Shown here one piece after another: positions 42,538-51,206 of a stretch of 64,000 nt of DNA. The stretch's first letter is position 1. Each line of letters starts with the position of its first letter. The notes under the pieces were generated by a model. That model was given only the letters and a program-made list of their open reading frames with translations, was not told the DNA's origin and did no database searches. The translations under genes and the position numbers were made by a program. This DNA is from Acidimicrobiales bacterium (GTDB taxonomy: Bacteria; Actinomycetota; Acidimicrobiia; Acidimicrobiales; Acidimicrobilacustridaceae), in NCBI GenBank assembly GCA_030830565.1, contig JAURMR010000035.1:1-64000 (forward strand). Direction: 5' to 3'.

Positions 42538-44972
42538 CGTCCCGCCAAGAACTCTGATGCATTGACCGCAAGCACTTCGCGCTTGATCTTCGACTGATGG
42601 CGAATGTCGACGGGAAGTTCACCTTCCAAGACTGCAGCGATCTCGAAAACAGAACATTGCCGAACCTGCGCTGTCACCTCTGCGCTGGCAAGCCGAAGCT
42701 TTCCCTCCGCCTGGACCACAACCGCAATCACCTGCGTGCCAATGGGGCCAATCCCAACCGCAGCAACCTGACGACCGAGTTTGGTTGAGATCGGGTCTTC
42801 GACAAGAACACTCGGAACCGTTCGTGTTGCCATGAATAACGCGTGTTGCACCCGGCCAAGTTGGTGAAGGTTGCCATTGCCATCGATAAGGCCGAGATCG
42901 CCAGTGCGGTGGAAACGTTGCCCCTTCACCACGAGTTCAGAGCGCTGTTCGGTTCCCCATTGCTGGTCGTACCCATCGAACATCCAGGGCGCGTGCACCG
43001 CGAGTTCGCCCCACTCGCCGTTCGGCAGCGACTGACAGGTTGACTCATCAAGTGACAGCACCATGACCTCAGCGCCAGCAAGTGGCTTCCCGATGTTGGT
43101 TCCATCGACGACTGATGTTGTTGCGCCAACCCCATCGGTAATGGGCATTGCTTCGGTCATTCCCCATGGCGATCGAACGTCAGCGCTTGTCACCGCCGCA
43201 ATTGATGAGGCCAATTGGGTTGAAATAGGAGCACCAGCAAGCATCACAAGGCGGAGTTCGATCGTTCGTCCATTTGCGGTTTCAACGATCCGACGAGCAG
43301 ACGCCGGAGAAAGCCATGCGACATCCACTCGCGAAGATTCGATCACCCGAGCGAAACGGTCGAAATCGAGTTCGGCGGGCTTGCTGACATTGATATCGGG
43401 CAGAACACATGGCACACCAAGTGCAGGCCCCAACAAGATGAACGGTGCAAACGAAGTGAGGAAACCTTGCTCGGCCGACATCGTGAACGATTCAACAATT
43501 ACATTTCTTTGCGCGGCCAACGCACCATGCCGATAACGGACTGGCTTTGCCGGACCGGTCGAACCCGACGTATGCACAACTGCAGCTTCAAACTCGGGAC
43601 GAAGTTCGGGAAGATCCACTGCTGTTGACGACCGATGTGTCGTTAATGAAATCGCATGCGGGAATCGACTGGTGCAGATCATTCGTGCGCCCGGAGTCCA
43701 CCCCAACACTTTCGCAGCGGAGAGAGTTTTCGACGTTCCAAACACCCACTTCGGGTTTGCCCCCCGAAGCACCGTTCGAAGACCGCGCGCCCCCAGTCCA
43801 CTGTCGGCGACAATCAACACTCCACCGGCGAGCCACACGCCAAATGAAGCGGCGAGAAGATCAGAACTCGGTGACACGAGCATGGCGACTCGATCGCCGA
43901 CCGAGAGGCCAGCCCGCACAAGTGTGCGCGCTATGTCGGTGGCTTCATGGGCAAGCGACTTCCAAGAGACGGCACCATTGCGATCGGTGAATGCTGCTTC
44001 GTCGTCGTTGCAACGAGATAACAATCCGTTGGTGATGGCGACGAACGAATCGCTACCGGATGAATCTTCGGCTGGTTGCTCAGCAACTGAGTTAGAACGG
44101 AGCACGTTTTCAAGCCATGTCGATGCGATTGCAGCCATTGGTTCGTCGAGCGGAACAAGATGCGCGGCCTGAGGGAATCGATGAACGTCGGCATGAGGGG
44201 CCCGCTGCAAGAGATCCGCCAAGAACCGATCGTGGAACACACGATCTCGGCCACCCCATACAAGCAAAAGCGGAACATCAAGATTCGAGAGGTTGTTCGC
44301 TGACTTTTGAAGTGCGTTCCACGACACGTCCGCCTCTGAAAGCGGGATGTCGGCAACAAATTCGGCGACTGCTGTTCGACGTTTGGCTGATTGGTACGGA
44401 GCACGAAGCGCTTCGCGATGCCGCTTCTCTGTCATCGCTGCAGTCCCCTTCACAAAGACAGGACTACGCCGGCAGGAAAGATCGACAAACCGACGCGCAG
44501 TTGCGATAAGCGGCGGCATCGGAGTGCGCGCTGGAAGCCCAACACCGGTGTTTCCAAGAATCACGGCCTGCACGTCGAGAGAAGACACAGCGCCAAGGGC
44601 AACGGGACCACCCCAGTCGTGAGCGGCAATGACCAACGGGCCTGATGTGTGCTGTTCGCAAAACGCAACCAGCTCTGCGACGCGGGTCTCGAGCGTGCGC
44701 GGCGTAGATCGTTCCGACCAACCCATACCGGTTTGGTCAACAGCAATAACTCGCCACTCGGGGCTCAGGGTTTCAAGGAAGTCCTTCCAGAGGTAGCCCC
44801 AGGTTGGATTTCCGTGAACACAAACAATGGTTCCGCGTTCGCCAACACCGGTGTCGAGAATGCTCCATTCGACATCGACCGCATTGGGCCGCTCGATACG
44901 CACCATTCGGTGCCACGCCGGATCAATCCCCCACCGTTCCCAGTCAGCTGCGGACGGGGTGCTGATCGACAA
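42534..44972 (-). CDS. oleBC: OleBC fusion: beta-lactone decarboxylase plus beta-lactone synthetase
   Basis: 812 residues. Residues 1-290 are an alpha/beta hydrolase of the haloalkane-dehalogenase-like OleB type: CVHGNPTWGYLWKDFL, nucleophile Asp119 in AAHDWGGPV, acid in WGGRDRVFHD, His in FPQAAHLVPLDEP. Residues about 310-812 are an AMP-forming ligase of the OleC type: HTSGSTGPAKPVRYRHG, SPWGMTEAMPITDG, FHRTGDLGLIDGNG. OleC forms the cis-beta-lactone and OleB decarboxylates it to an olefin. Such fusions are known in actinobacteria such as Micrococcus. The start is six bases after oleA. Confidence 0.85.
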   Translation of the reverse strand: MSISTPSAADWERWGIDPAWHRMVRIERPNAVDVEWSILDTGVGERGTIVCVHGNPTWGYLWKDFLETLSPEWRVIAVDQTGMGWSERSTPRTLETRVAELVAFCEQHTSGPLVIAAHDWGGPVALGAVSSLDVQAVILGNTGVGLPARTPMPPLIATARRFVDLSCRRSPVFVKGTAAMTEKRHREALRAPYQSAKRRTAVAEFVADIPLSEADVSWNALQKSANNLSNLDVPLLLVWGGRDRVFHDRFLADLLQRAPHADVHRFPQAAHLVPLDEPMAAIASTWLENVLRSNSVAEQPAEDSSGSDSFVAITNGLLSRCNDDEAAFTDRNGAVSWKSLAHEATDIARTLVRAGLSVGDRVAMLVSPSSDLLAASFGVWLAGGVLIVADSGLGARGLRTVLRGANPKWVFGTSKTLSAAKVLGWTPGARMICTSRFPHAISLTTHRSSTAVDLPELRPEFEAAVVHTSGSTGPAKPVRYRHGALAAQRNVIVESFTMSAEQGFLTSFAPFILLGPALGVPCVLPDINVSKPAELDFDRFARVIESSRVDVAWLSPASARRIVETANGRTIELRLVMLAGAPISTQLASSIAAVTSADVRSPWGMTEAMPITDGVGATTSVVDGTNIGKPLAGAEVMVLSLDESTCQSLPNGEWGELAVHAPWMFDGYDQQWGTEQRSELVVKGQRFHRTGDLGLIDGNGNLHQLGRVQHALFMATRTVPSVLVEDPISTKLGRQVAAVGIGPIGTQVIAVVVQAEGKLRLASAEVTAQVRQCSVFEIAAVLEGELPVDIRHQSKIKREVLAVNASEFLAGR

Positions 44973-44978
44973 GGCCGA

Positions 44979-45992
44979 CTACCAGACCAGTTCGGCGACC
45001 GAACAGTTCAGCCCAGAACCGATACCCATAAGGAGAACACGATCGCCCGGCGACAGTCGATCGGCAGTTACCGACAACGTGTACGGAACTGCAGCGGGAC
45101 CAATGTTTCCGAAGTCAGGATAGGTAAGCGGCACTCGCGAGGTATCGATCGAAAGCAACTCACAAAGTTTTGTGGTGTGAACTGCCGAGACCTGATGGAG
45201 GATGTAGGTGTCGCAGTTCGACCATTTCCAACCTTCCGCAAGCGCATCATTAAAGGTCGCTTCCGCAAGGTCGAGTCCGGACTCGAGGAGTGCTGCAGTG
45301 TCGGTACGCATCTCATCGAGATCGCCAACACAGAGATCGTGGTACTTCGTTGCGGCGCGAGTTACTCCACCAAGAAACTGATGCGAACCTTGACGTGGTC
45401 CGCCCATCACCATCGCGGCTGCACCTGAGCCAAGCGTGAGTGAAGCGAACTGGTCGAAGACATCGCCCAAAGTCGAGGACGGATCCTGCAAGCGGGCAAT
45501 GGTCTGAGTCTGGGGTTGACGGCTTCCTTCACCATCAACAATCAGCACAACCTTCACCTGACCCGCATCGATCATCGACGAGGCAATCGTCATCGCGTTG
45601 ATGAAGCCCAAGCACGCATTGCCAAGGTCGAAGTTCATGGCGCTGGTTGAGAGCCCCAACCGATTGTGAACCGCACAAGCGATGCTGGGTTCAAGGTGAT
45701 GCTTACAAACAGACGTCGAAATCAGAAGATCGACTTCGCCCGGAGCGACTCCGGCCTGCTCAAGGGCAAGTGATCCCGCACGAGCGGCTGCATCATCGAA
45801 CGTGACTTCTTCAGGCCACCACCTCCTGGCTTTGATACCCGCGACCGATTCGAGAAGACCTGGTCGCACGCCGACGCGCTCGTAGGTCTCGGCCAATTGC
45901 TCATCGATCCAAGCCGAGGTGATGATCTCGGGAGCATCCACATGCGAGACCGACCACACATGGGATCGGGTGAACGTAACCGGAGAACTCAC
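44979..45992 (-). CDS. oleA: OleA-like head-to-head acyl-CoA condensing enzyme
   Basis: 337 residues from GTG. Thiolase-fold KAS III-like enzyme: LLISTSVCKHHLEPSIACAV, catalytic Cys127 in GNACLGFINA, His in YILHQVSAVHTTKL and Asn in FGNIGPAAVPYTL. OleA condenses two fatty acyl-CoAs to a beta-keto acid. Identified by these motifs plus the adjacent oleBC fusion and oleD; a FabH-type role is the alternative. Upstream TAGGCTAGGAAG could act both as -10 and ribosome site. Confidence 0.82.
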   Translation of the reverse strand: MSSPVTFTRSHVWSVSHVDAPEIITSAWIDEQLAETYERVGVRPGLLESVAGIKARRWWPEEVTFDDAAARAGSLALEQAGVAPGEVDLLISTSVCKHHLEPSIACAVHNRLGLSTSAMNFDLGNACLGFINAMTIASSMIDAGQVKVVLIVDGEGSRQPQTQTIARLQDPSSTLGDVFDQFASLTLGSGAAAMVMGGPRQGSHQFLGGVTRAATKYHDLCVGDLDEMRTDTAALLESGLDLAEATFNDALAEGWKWSNCDTYILHQVSAVHTTKLCELLSIDTSRVPLTYPDFGNIGPAAVPYTLSVTADRLSPGDRVLLMGIGSGLNCSVAELVW

Positions 45993-45998
45993 CTTCCT

Positions 45999-46004
45999 AG
46001 CCTA
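45999..46004 (-). promoter_or_regulatory. -10 box (TAGGCT) of oleA, or part of its ribosome site
   Basis: TAGGCT, six-base spacer AGGAAG, GTG on the minus strand. AGGAAG is also Shine-Dalgarno-like, so oleA could be read from a longer transcript starting at the LLM gene. Confidence 0.35.
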
Positions 46005-46032
46005 GGGCCGATTCTGCCCGTTCAAAGCCCGG

Positions 46033-46914
46033 TTAGCCCAACAGCGCAGGGGCAAGGCGTTGCCACGTCTCCCTCGGGATGGAAGTGCCGTCCGCTGGGA
46101 GAACTTGAATGCAGACGTGATCGGCACCAGCTTCGTGGTGCGCTTTGACTCGATCGGAAATCGCGGACTCATCTCCCCACGCCACGATCGCATCGACAAG
46201 ACGATCCGAGCCGCCATCGGCAATATCAGCATCGGTGAATCCGAAACGCTTCAAGTTGTTCGTGTAGTTGGGCAGCGTGAGGTACATCGCCATGTGGCCA
46301 CGAGCGATCTCACGTGCTTTCGTTGGATCGGCCTCAAGCACAACGGCTTGTTCCGGACACAACCAACCACGAGATCCCATGACCTCGCGAGCGAAAGCGG
46401 TGTGTTCAACGGGAATGAAATAGGGGTGGGCACCTTGGGTGCGTTCAGCCGCAAGTTCGAGCATTTTCGGACCGAGCGCCGCAAGAACTTTTTGTGGCGG
46501 AGCGGTCGGCGCAGCGGCGGTGAAGAGTCCATTGTCCATTGAGTCGAGGTACGCCTTCATCGCCGAGTACGGCTTCGAGTAATCGTGACCTCGAAGGCCA
46601 GAGACCATCACCTCGTGACTGACACCAAGACCGAGAAGGAATCGATCTGGGAACGCCTCGGAAACGGTGTTCCATGCTGAATTCGCACACAACGCATCAC
46701 GCGCATAGATCGATGCAATACCCGTTGCGACAACAAGGTTCTTCGTGCCCGAAAGGAGGAGCGTGGAACTCACGAACGATTCCCGACCAATCATTTCGGG
46801 AATCCAAAGCGCTCCGTAGCCGAGTTCTTCGATCTCGGCGGCGGTTTCCTGGGCCTGCGCCGAGGGAACGAGATCAAGTTGATAGGCCCAGAGGCCAACG
46901 CGTCCAAGGTTCAT
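46033..46914 (-). CDS. LLM-class F420-dependent oxidoreductase
   Basis: 293 residues from the ATG of MNLGRVGLWAYQLD; a TTG six codons earlier is unlikely since TAGTGT lies seven bases before this ATG. Luciferase-like TIM barrel: EIEELGYGALWIPEMIG, VATGIASIYARDAL, FLLGLGVSHEVMVSGLRGHDY, and a C-terminal AGADHVCIQVLP. Resembles the TIGR03620 group of actinobacteria that use F420. Substrate unknown. It lies 41 bases upstream of oleA. Confidence 0.85.
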   Translation of the reverse strand: MNLGRVGLWAYQLDLVPSAQAQETAAEIEELGYGALWIPEMIGRESFVSSTLLLSGTKNLVVATGIASIYARDALCANSAWNTVSEAFPDRFLLGLGVSHEVMVSGLRGHDYSKPYSAMKAYLDSMDNGLFTAAAPTAPPQKVLAALGPKMLELAAERTQGAHPYFIPVEHTAFAREVMGSRGWLCPEQAVVLEADPTKAREIARGHMAMYLTLPNYTNNLKRFGFTDADIADGGSDRLVDAIVAWGDESAISDRVKAHHEAGADHVCIQVLPADGTSIPRETWQRLAPALLG

Positions 46915-46921
46915 GGGCCGA

Positions 46922-46927
46922 ACACTA
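46922..46927 (-). promoter_or_regulatory. -10 box (TAGTGT) of the LLM oxidoreductase gene
   Basis: TAGTGT on the minus strand, seven-base spacer, ATG; leaderless type. Divergent from the DUF2752 promoter. Confidence 0.5.
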
Positions 46928-46960
46928 CGCAACGACAGTCGACTCAGGCGAGGCCAGCCC

Positions 46961-46966
46961 TAGACT
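46961..46966 (+). promoter_or_regulatory. -10 box (TAGACT) of the DUF2752 gene
   Basis: TAGACT, seven-base spacer, GTG; leaderless type, same hexamer as at sufC1. Confidence 0.5.
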
Positions 46967-46973
46967 TACATAT

Positions 46974-47447
46974 GTGCTGACGAACCCCGTCGATGCGACA
47001 CATCAAGACGCTCCCCCACCACCCGCAGAGACGACGCGGCCTCGCAGGGGCAAAGCAGGTCGCTGGATTGCCGGCGGTGTGGCTCTCGCCGGATGCGTCG
47101 CCGTTGGCGTCATTGACCCCAACACCACCAAGATCTTCCCTGCTTGCGCGTTCAAAGCAACAACGGGACTTGATTGCCCCGGTTGCGGAATGACCCGAGG
47201 GCTCCACTCGCTCCTAAACGGCGATATCACGCGCGCCCTCAGTCACAACATTCTCCTCGTCGCCATTCTCGCGACGACAGTTGTCTGGTTCGGCTGGAAC
47301 GCGATCGCCCGACGTACTGGACGACGCGAGCTTCATTTTGAGTTCAAACGAAACGCGTGGATCGCAATTGGTCTCGCAGTTGTCGCTTTTTGGGTCTTGC
47401 GAAATTTGCCATGGGCCCCGTTCGACTGGCTCGGTTCAGACGCATAA
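46974..47447 (+). CDS. DUF2752 family membrane protein
   Basis: 157 residues from GTG. A Pro/Arg-rich cytoplasmic head (about 1-35), then transmembrane segments and the DUF2752 signature PACAFKATTGLDCPGCGMTRG near residue 65, where the Cys-rich CPGCGMTR is diagnostic. About three helices in all. Function of the family is unknown. Converges with the carbonic-anhydrase-like gene at 15 bases. Confidence 0.85.
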   Translation: MLTNPVDATHQDAPPPPAETTRPRRGKAGRWIAGGVALAGCVAVGVIDPNTTKIFPACAFKATTGLDCPGCGMTRGLHSLLNGDITRALSHNILLVAILATTVVWFGWNAIARRTGRRELHFEFKRNAWIAIGLAVVAFWVLRNLPWAPFDWLGSDA

Positions 47448-47462
47448 ACGCCCAAATCGATT

Positions 47463-47984
47463 TCAGTCGATTCGGCGCATCTCCACTTTGTACAACTTGC
47501 CGCGCGCGGCGTAGTCGCGCACAGCAATCTCCTGCACAAACCCTTGATTTGGTCCAAGCTCACGCAATTTGGCGGGAATGCCCAACGCCATCATCCCCGT
47601 GGGGACTTCCATGCGGTTTGGAACAACGGCATTTGAACCAACGAGTGAGCCAGATCGAACGATTGCCTCGTGAAGAACAACGGAACCATTTCCGACGAGT
47701 GAGTTGCTTTCGATCGTGCAACCTTCAAGGTGAACGATGTGTCCGACCACGCAATCATCGCCAACGATTGTCGGGCGTGTCGGGATGCAGTGAATGACAG
47801 TTCCATCTTGAATAGACGTGCGCTCGCCTATGCGAATCCCACCGTTGTCGCCGCGCAGGACCGCGCAAGGCCACACGGTGCTGTCGGCACCAATGGTTAC
47901 ATCGCCGATAACAACGGCCTCGGGATGCACCCACGCGTCGGGATGAATATCGGGAACCATGTCGCCCAGCGCGTAGATAGCCAT
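47463..47984 (-). CDS. Gamma-carbonic anhydrase-like hexapeptide protein
   Basis: 173 residues. Left-handed beta-helix of hexapeptide repeats (HPDAWVHPEAVVIGDVTIGA, VLRGDNGGIRIGERTSIQDG) with the three zinc-type histidines in TVIHCIP and VGHIVHLEG. Family includes gamma-CA and PaaY/YrdA-like thioesterases; carbonic anhydrase activity is not certain. Preceded by the flavin reductase gene with a three-base gap. Confidence 0.87.
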   Translation of the reverse strand: MAIYALGDMVPDIHPDAWVHPEAVVIGDVTIGADSTVWPCAVLRGDNGGIRIGERTSIQDGTVIHCIPTRPTIVGDDCVVGHIVHLEGCTIESNSLVGNGSVVLHEAIVRSGSLVGSNAVVPNRMEVPTGMMALGIPAKLRELGPNQGFVQEIAVRDYAARGKLYKVEMRRID

Positions 47985-47987
47985 GAC

Positions 47988-48485
47988 TTAGAACGCCACC
48001 CGGCCGTACCCGCCGCGGAAGAACACAAGCGCTCCGCCTTCATGCTTCACATCAAGATCAGTGACCGCTCCAATGATGACGTCGTGATCGCCGCCGTCAA
48101 GAACGGAGTGAAGATCGCAGTCGATGTAGGCGAGAACTCCGTTGATGAGCGGTGCGCCATTACCCGAATGCTTCCAGCCAATTTCAGAGAACTTGTCGTC
48201 GGACTTTGAACCGAATACTCGGCTCACGTCTTCCTGATCGTCAGCAAGGATGTTCACGCAGAACTTTCCGGCATTGCGCAACTTGCCCCAACTGGCCGAG
48301 GTCTTCGTCGCACTAAAAAGCACGAGCGCGGGATCAAGGGACAACGACGTAAATGAACCAATCGCCATGCCTGCCGGGCCATCGTCAGTCATTGCGGTGA
48401 TCACGGTGACACCAGTAGGAAAATGGCCAAGAACCTGTCGGTACTTCGCGCCATCGAATGCGTTGATTTCAGAATTCTCGCTCAC
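47988..48485 (-). CDS. Flavin reductase family protein (FMN-binding split barrel)
   Basis: 165 residues from GTG. Flavin_Reduct domain: YRQVLGHFPTGVTVITAMTD at the N-terminus, IGSFTSLSLDPALVLFSATKTS, FCVNILADDQEDVSRVFG, and a C-terminal GDHDVIIGAVTDLD with the GDH motif. Supplies reduced FMN or FAD to a monooxygenase; no oxygenase partner is adjacent, though the LLM gene is near. TAGGAT lies nine bases before the GTG. Confidence 0.87.
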   Translation of the reverse strand: MSENSEINAFDGAKYRQVLGHFPTGVTVITAMTDDGPAGMAIGSFTSLSLDPALVLFSATKTSASWGKLRNAGKFCVNILADDQEDVSRVFGSKSDDKFSEIGWKHSGNGAPLINGVLAYIDCDLHSVLDGGDHDVIIGAVTDLDVKHEGGALVFFRGGYGRVAF

Positions 48486-48497
48486 AGATGCGAGATC

Positions 48498-49331
48498 CTA
48501 GGCGAGGGTGATGCTCAGGCCCTCGTAGGCGGAAACGATTGAGTGAACGCCGCAACTTTCGCCAGTTTTCCGAGCTCCGATGAGAAGTCGGTCAAGAGTT
48601 TCGTCGTCGTGCGAAGGGTCGTGGTGGAACAAAACAAGTTGGCCCACCTCAGCGCCAGCTGCGACGCGAACGGCGTAGTCGATCGTGCAGTGGCCCCATG
48701 TGGACTTCCCGGCGAATTCCTCGGGCGTGTATTGCGCATCATGAATGAGAACGTCAACTCCGCGACACAACTCAAGGACTGAAGGGGAAATCGAAACGCC
48801 ATCGAGTGGTTGTTGATGATCGCTGACATAAGCGACCGAAAAACCATCTCGTTCGATCCGATAGCCAAAAGTCGTGTCGGTATGAGGAACTTCGAGAGCG
48901 GTCACCTTTGCACCGGCGATCTCGTGAACACCCTCGGCGATGGTAGAGAAGACAATCTGACCCGGAAGATCTTGCCGAGTCACCGGGAAGAACGGAGGAC
49001 GCATCAGATTGTCGAACGCATCGGCGAAGCCAACGCCATCATGATCGGGCCCGTACACCGAGAGCGTTGAGCCGTCGACAAGGAGTGGCTGACAAAACGG
49101 AAGCCCTTGTACGTGATCCCAGTGCAAGTGGGTCACGAGGGCATGCGCGTGCAGTTGTGAACCTGCGCCTTGATCAACTCCGAAGTATCGGAGACCAGTG
49201 CCGAGGTCGAGCAGGATCGGTTCAAACCCTTCGCCTCGAAGCACAACGCTCGCGGTATTACCGCCATAACGCGATGTGCTCTCTCCGGCGCATGGCGTTG
49301 AGCCTCGAACCCCATAAAACGTGATCTCCAC
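48498..49331 (-). CDS. MBL-fold metal-dependent hydrolase (cyclic-phosphodiesterase-like)
   Basis: 277 residues from GTG with GGAGGAGG upstream; a longer reading adds 28 unrelated residues. N-terminal EITFYGVRGSTPCAGESTSRYGGNT is characteristic of this MBL group. Metal motifs: THLHWDHVQGLPF, EVPHTDTTFGYRI, and DAQYTPEEFAGKSTWGH. Resembles ribonuclease Z/PDE-like proteins that often fuse to two-component domains. Substrate unknown. Confidence 0.82.
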   Translation of the reverse strand: MEITFYGVRGSTPCAGESTSRYGGNTASVVLRGEGFEPILLDLGTGLRYFGVDQGAGSQLHAHALVTHLHWDHVQGLPFCQPLLVDGSTLSVYGPDHDGVGFADAFDNLMRPPFFPVTRQDLPGQIVFSTIAEGVHEIAGAKVTALEVPHTDTTFGYRIERDGFSVAYVSDHQQPLDGVSISPSVLELCRGVDVLIHDAQYTPEEFAGKSTWGHCTIDYAVRVAAGAEVGQLVLFHHDPSHDDETLDRLLIGARKTGESCGVHSIVSAYEGLSITLA

Positions 49332-49433
49332 TGCCCACCTCCTCCCAGTGCACGAATGGAGGGAGAACGCTACGACAAGAGTCAAACGAAGTGAAGAGAA
49401 AGTGACATGTCTCACACCTCACCCGAATCTCGC

Positions 49434-49439
49434 TACCGT
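49434..49439 (+). promoter_or_regulatory. -10 box (TACCGT) of the alpha/beta hydrolase gene
   Basis: TACCGT, six-base spacer, then ATG at 49446. It favours this start over an in-frame ATG 39 bases earlier. Confidence 0.4.
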
Positions 49440-49445
49440 CGCACT

Positions 49446-50318
49446 ATGCACATCGCTTCCATCACCGTGCCCACGAGAGAACTCACCTACGGGTGCCTCA
49501 CCATGGGAGATTCCGGCCCTCTTGCCCTTTGCCTCCATGGGTTTCCCGATACGGCTCACGGATGGCGTTATCTACTGCCGGCACTCGCCAATGCTGGTTA
49601 CCGAGCCGTGGCTCCATTCATGAGGGGCTATGCGCCAACCACGATTCCGGCTGATGGGCAGTACCACGTCGCAACTCTTGCCCGAGATGCGACGGCGCTC
49701 CACGAGGCGCTGGACGGTGACAGCGATGCGGTGATCATTGGTCACGATTGGGGTGCGCTCGCCACCTACGGGGCTGCGGCGTACGCGCCCGACCGCTGGC
49801 GTCGCGTCGTGACCGCTGCAGTTCCACCATCAGGCGCAATGGCGAACGCAATGACCACCTACGACCAACTCAAGCGTTCTTGGTACATGTTCTTCTTTCA
49901 GGTCGGTCTTTCCGATTTCGTTGTTTCGATGAATGATCTCGATTTCATTGAGCGACTGTGGGCAGACTGGTCGCCTGGACACGATGCAACCGTCGACATG
50001 CAACACATTCGCGACTCAATCGGAAGCACCCAAAACCTCGCTGCGGCTCTCGGTTACTACCGCGCGACGTGGGGAACAGTGCCGGTGTCATCCGAGTATC
50101 AAGACATCCAAGACATCCTTGGGTCTCCCCCTCCGCAACCAACGCTCTATATCCACGGGCGTAACGATGGATGCGTTGGAGTTGAGTTCGCGCAGAATGC
50201 TGCGCAAGAGCTGAGCCCAGGTTCACGTTCGGAGACCATCGAAGGCGCTGGACATTTCGCTCAAGTCGAGAAGCCAGAAGAGTTCAACAAACTCGTGTTG
50301 GACTTCATCCAGTCCTGA
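49446..50318 (+). CDS. Alpha/beta hydrolase, epoxide-hydrolase-like
   Basis: 290 residues. LCLHGFPDTAHGWRYLLPAL with the HGFP oxyanion motif, nucleophile Asp in IIGHDWGALATYG, acid in HGRNDGCVG, His in EGAGHFAQVEKPEEF. The Asp nucleophile points to epoxide hydrolase or dehalogenase chemistry rather than an esterase. Substrate unknown. Its stop lies three bases from that of mutY, convergent. Confidence 0.85.
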   Translation: MHIASITVPTRELTYGCLTMGDSGPLALCLHGFPDTAHGWRYLLPALANAGYRAVAPFMRGYAPTTIPADGQYHVATLARDATALHEALDGDSDAVIIGHDWGALATYGAAAYAPDRWRRVVTAAVPPSGAMANAMTTYDQLKRSWYMFFFQVGLSDFVVSMNDLDFIERLWADWSPGHDATVDMQHIRDSIGSTQNLAAALGYYRATWGTVPVSSEYQDIQDILGSPPPQPTLYIHGRNDGCVGVEFAQNAAQELSPGSRSETIEGAGHFAQVEKPEEFNKLVLDFIQS

Positions 50319-50321
50319 ACA

Positions 50322-51203
50322 TCAAGGAAGCGCAAGCGCACCGTCGCAGCGCTTGACGGCCAAGCCGTCGCGCACAAGCGAATCCGCAGCTCGCACTGCG
50401 TCAAGGGCACCACCATCACGGTCATTCCAGCCGCATGCGTTCTGAAACTGTTCGGGAGGAATTTCGATGCCCGTCCGAAGGACATCGAGCAATCGAGCAC
50501 GCCCTTCACGGAACGAACCAACGAACTTCGACTGACCTTTACTTACGGCAGCAGAGCCGATCGCAGGATCTGGTTCAATCGCTCCCCCGATCAGCCAAGC
50601 ACAAGTCGATGAAGTTGGGCAGACGTCGCACTTGGGTGCGCGCTTTGTGCACACCAATGCGCCTAAGTCGAGCATCCCCTGATTCCACGACCAACCCATT
50701 CCGATAGGAACAATGTCGTCAGCAAAGGTCTGTGCAACTCGCGCCGAAAGCCGCTCTCCTCGTTGACGGGCGAGGATGCGTCCGACATTCGTGTCGACAA
50801 CCGCCATGTCTTGTTCGTAGGCAAAGGCCAATACCGCACGTGCCGTGTAAGGGCCTAGCCCCGGCAGAGCAAGTAGCGCCTCGAGATCGTCAGGAACCAC
50901 ACCTGCGTAGTCGTTCGTCACGACAACCGCGGCGCGATGCAGATTCACCGCTCGTCGGTTGTAGCCAAGCCCTGCCCACTCGGTCACGACGTCACCGAGA
51001 GGAGCGTTCGCACAGGCTGGCGCAGAGGGGAACCGTTCGAGAAATTGATGCCACCGCGGAATCACCCGCGACACCTGCGTTTGCTGCAGCATCAATTCCG
51101 ATACGAGCACCGCCCACGGGTCACGCGTCTGTCGCCAGGGCAAATCATCGCGACGTCCCGCCGACCACGCGAGTACGGCCTCGACATCGGGCGAGCCAAG
51201 CAC
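50322..51203 (-). CDS. mutY: A/G-specific adenine glycosylase
   Basis: 293 residues from GTG. Removes adenine opposite 8-oxoguanine. HhH-GPD core: Glu36 in ELMLQQTQVSRV, ALPGLGPYTARAVLAFAY, catalytic Asp137 in VVDTNVGRIL, and the [4Fe-4S] loop with Cys spacing 6-2-5 (CTKRAPKCDVCPTSSTC). The C-terminal NUDIX-like 8-oxoG-recognition domain of classical MutY is absent; a short winged-helix-like tail replaces it, as in many actinobacteria. Four bases downstream of the MaoC gene. Confidence 0.93.
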   Translation of the reverse strand: MLGSPDVEAVLAWSAGRRDDLPWRQTRDPWAVLVSELMLQQTQVSRVIPRWHQFLERFPSAPACANAPLGDVVTEWAGLGYNRRAVNLHRAAVVVTNDYAGVVPDDLEALLALPGLGPYTARAVLAFAYEQDMAVVDTNVGRILARQRGERLSARVAQTFADDIVPIGMGWSWNQGMLDLGALVCTKRAPKCDVCPTSSTCAWLIGGAIEPDPAIGSAAVSKGQSKFVGSFREGRARLLDVLRTGIEIPPEQFQNACGWNDRDGGALDAVRAADSLVRDGLAVKRCDGALALP

Positions 51204-51206
51204 GAT

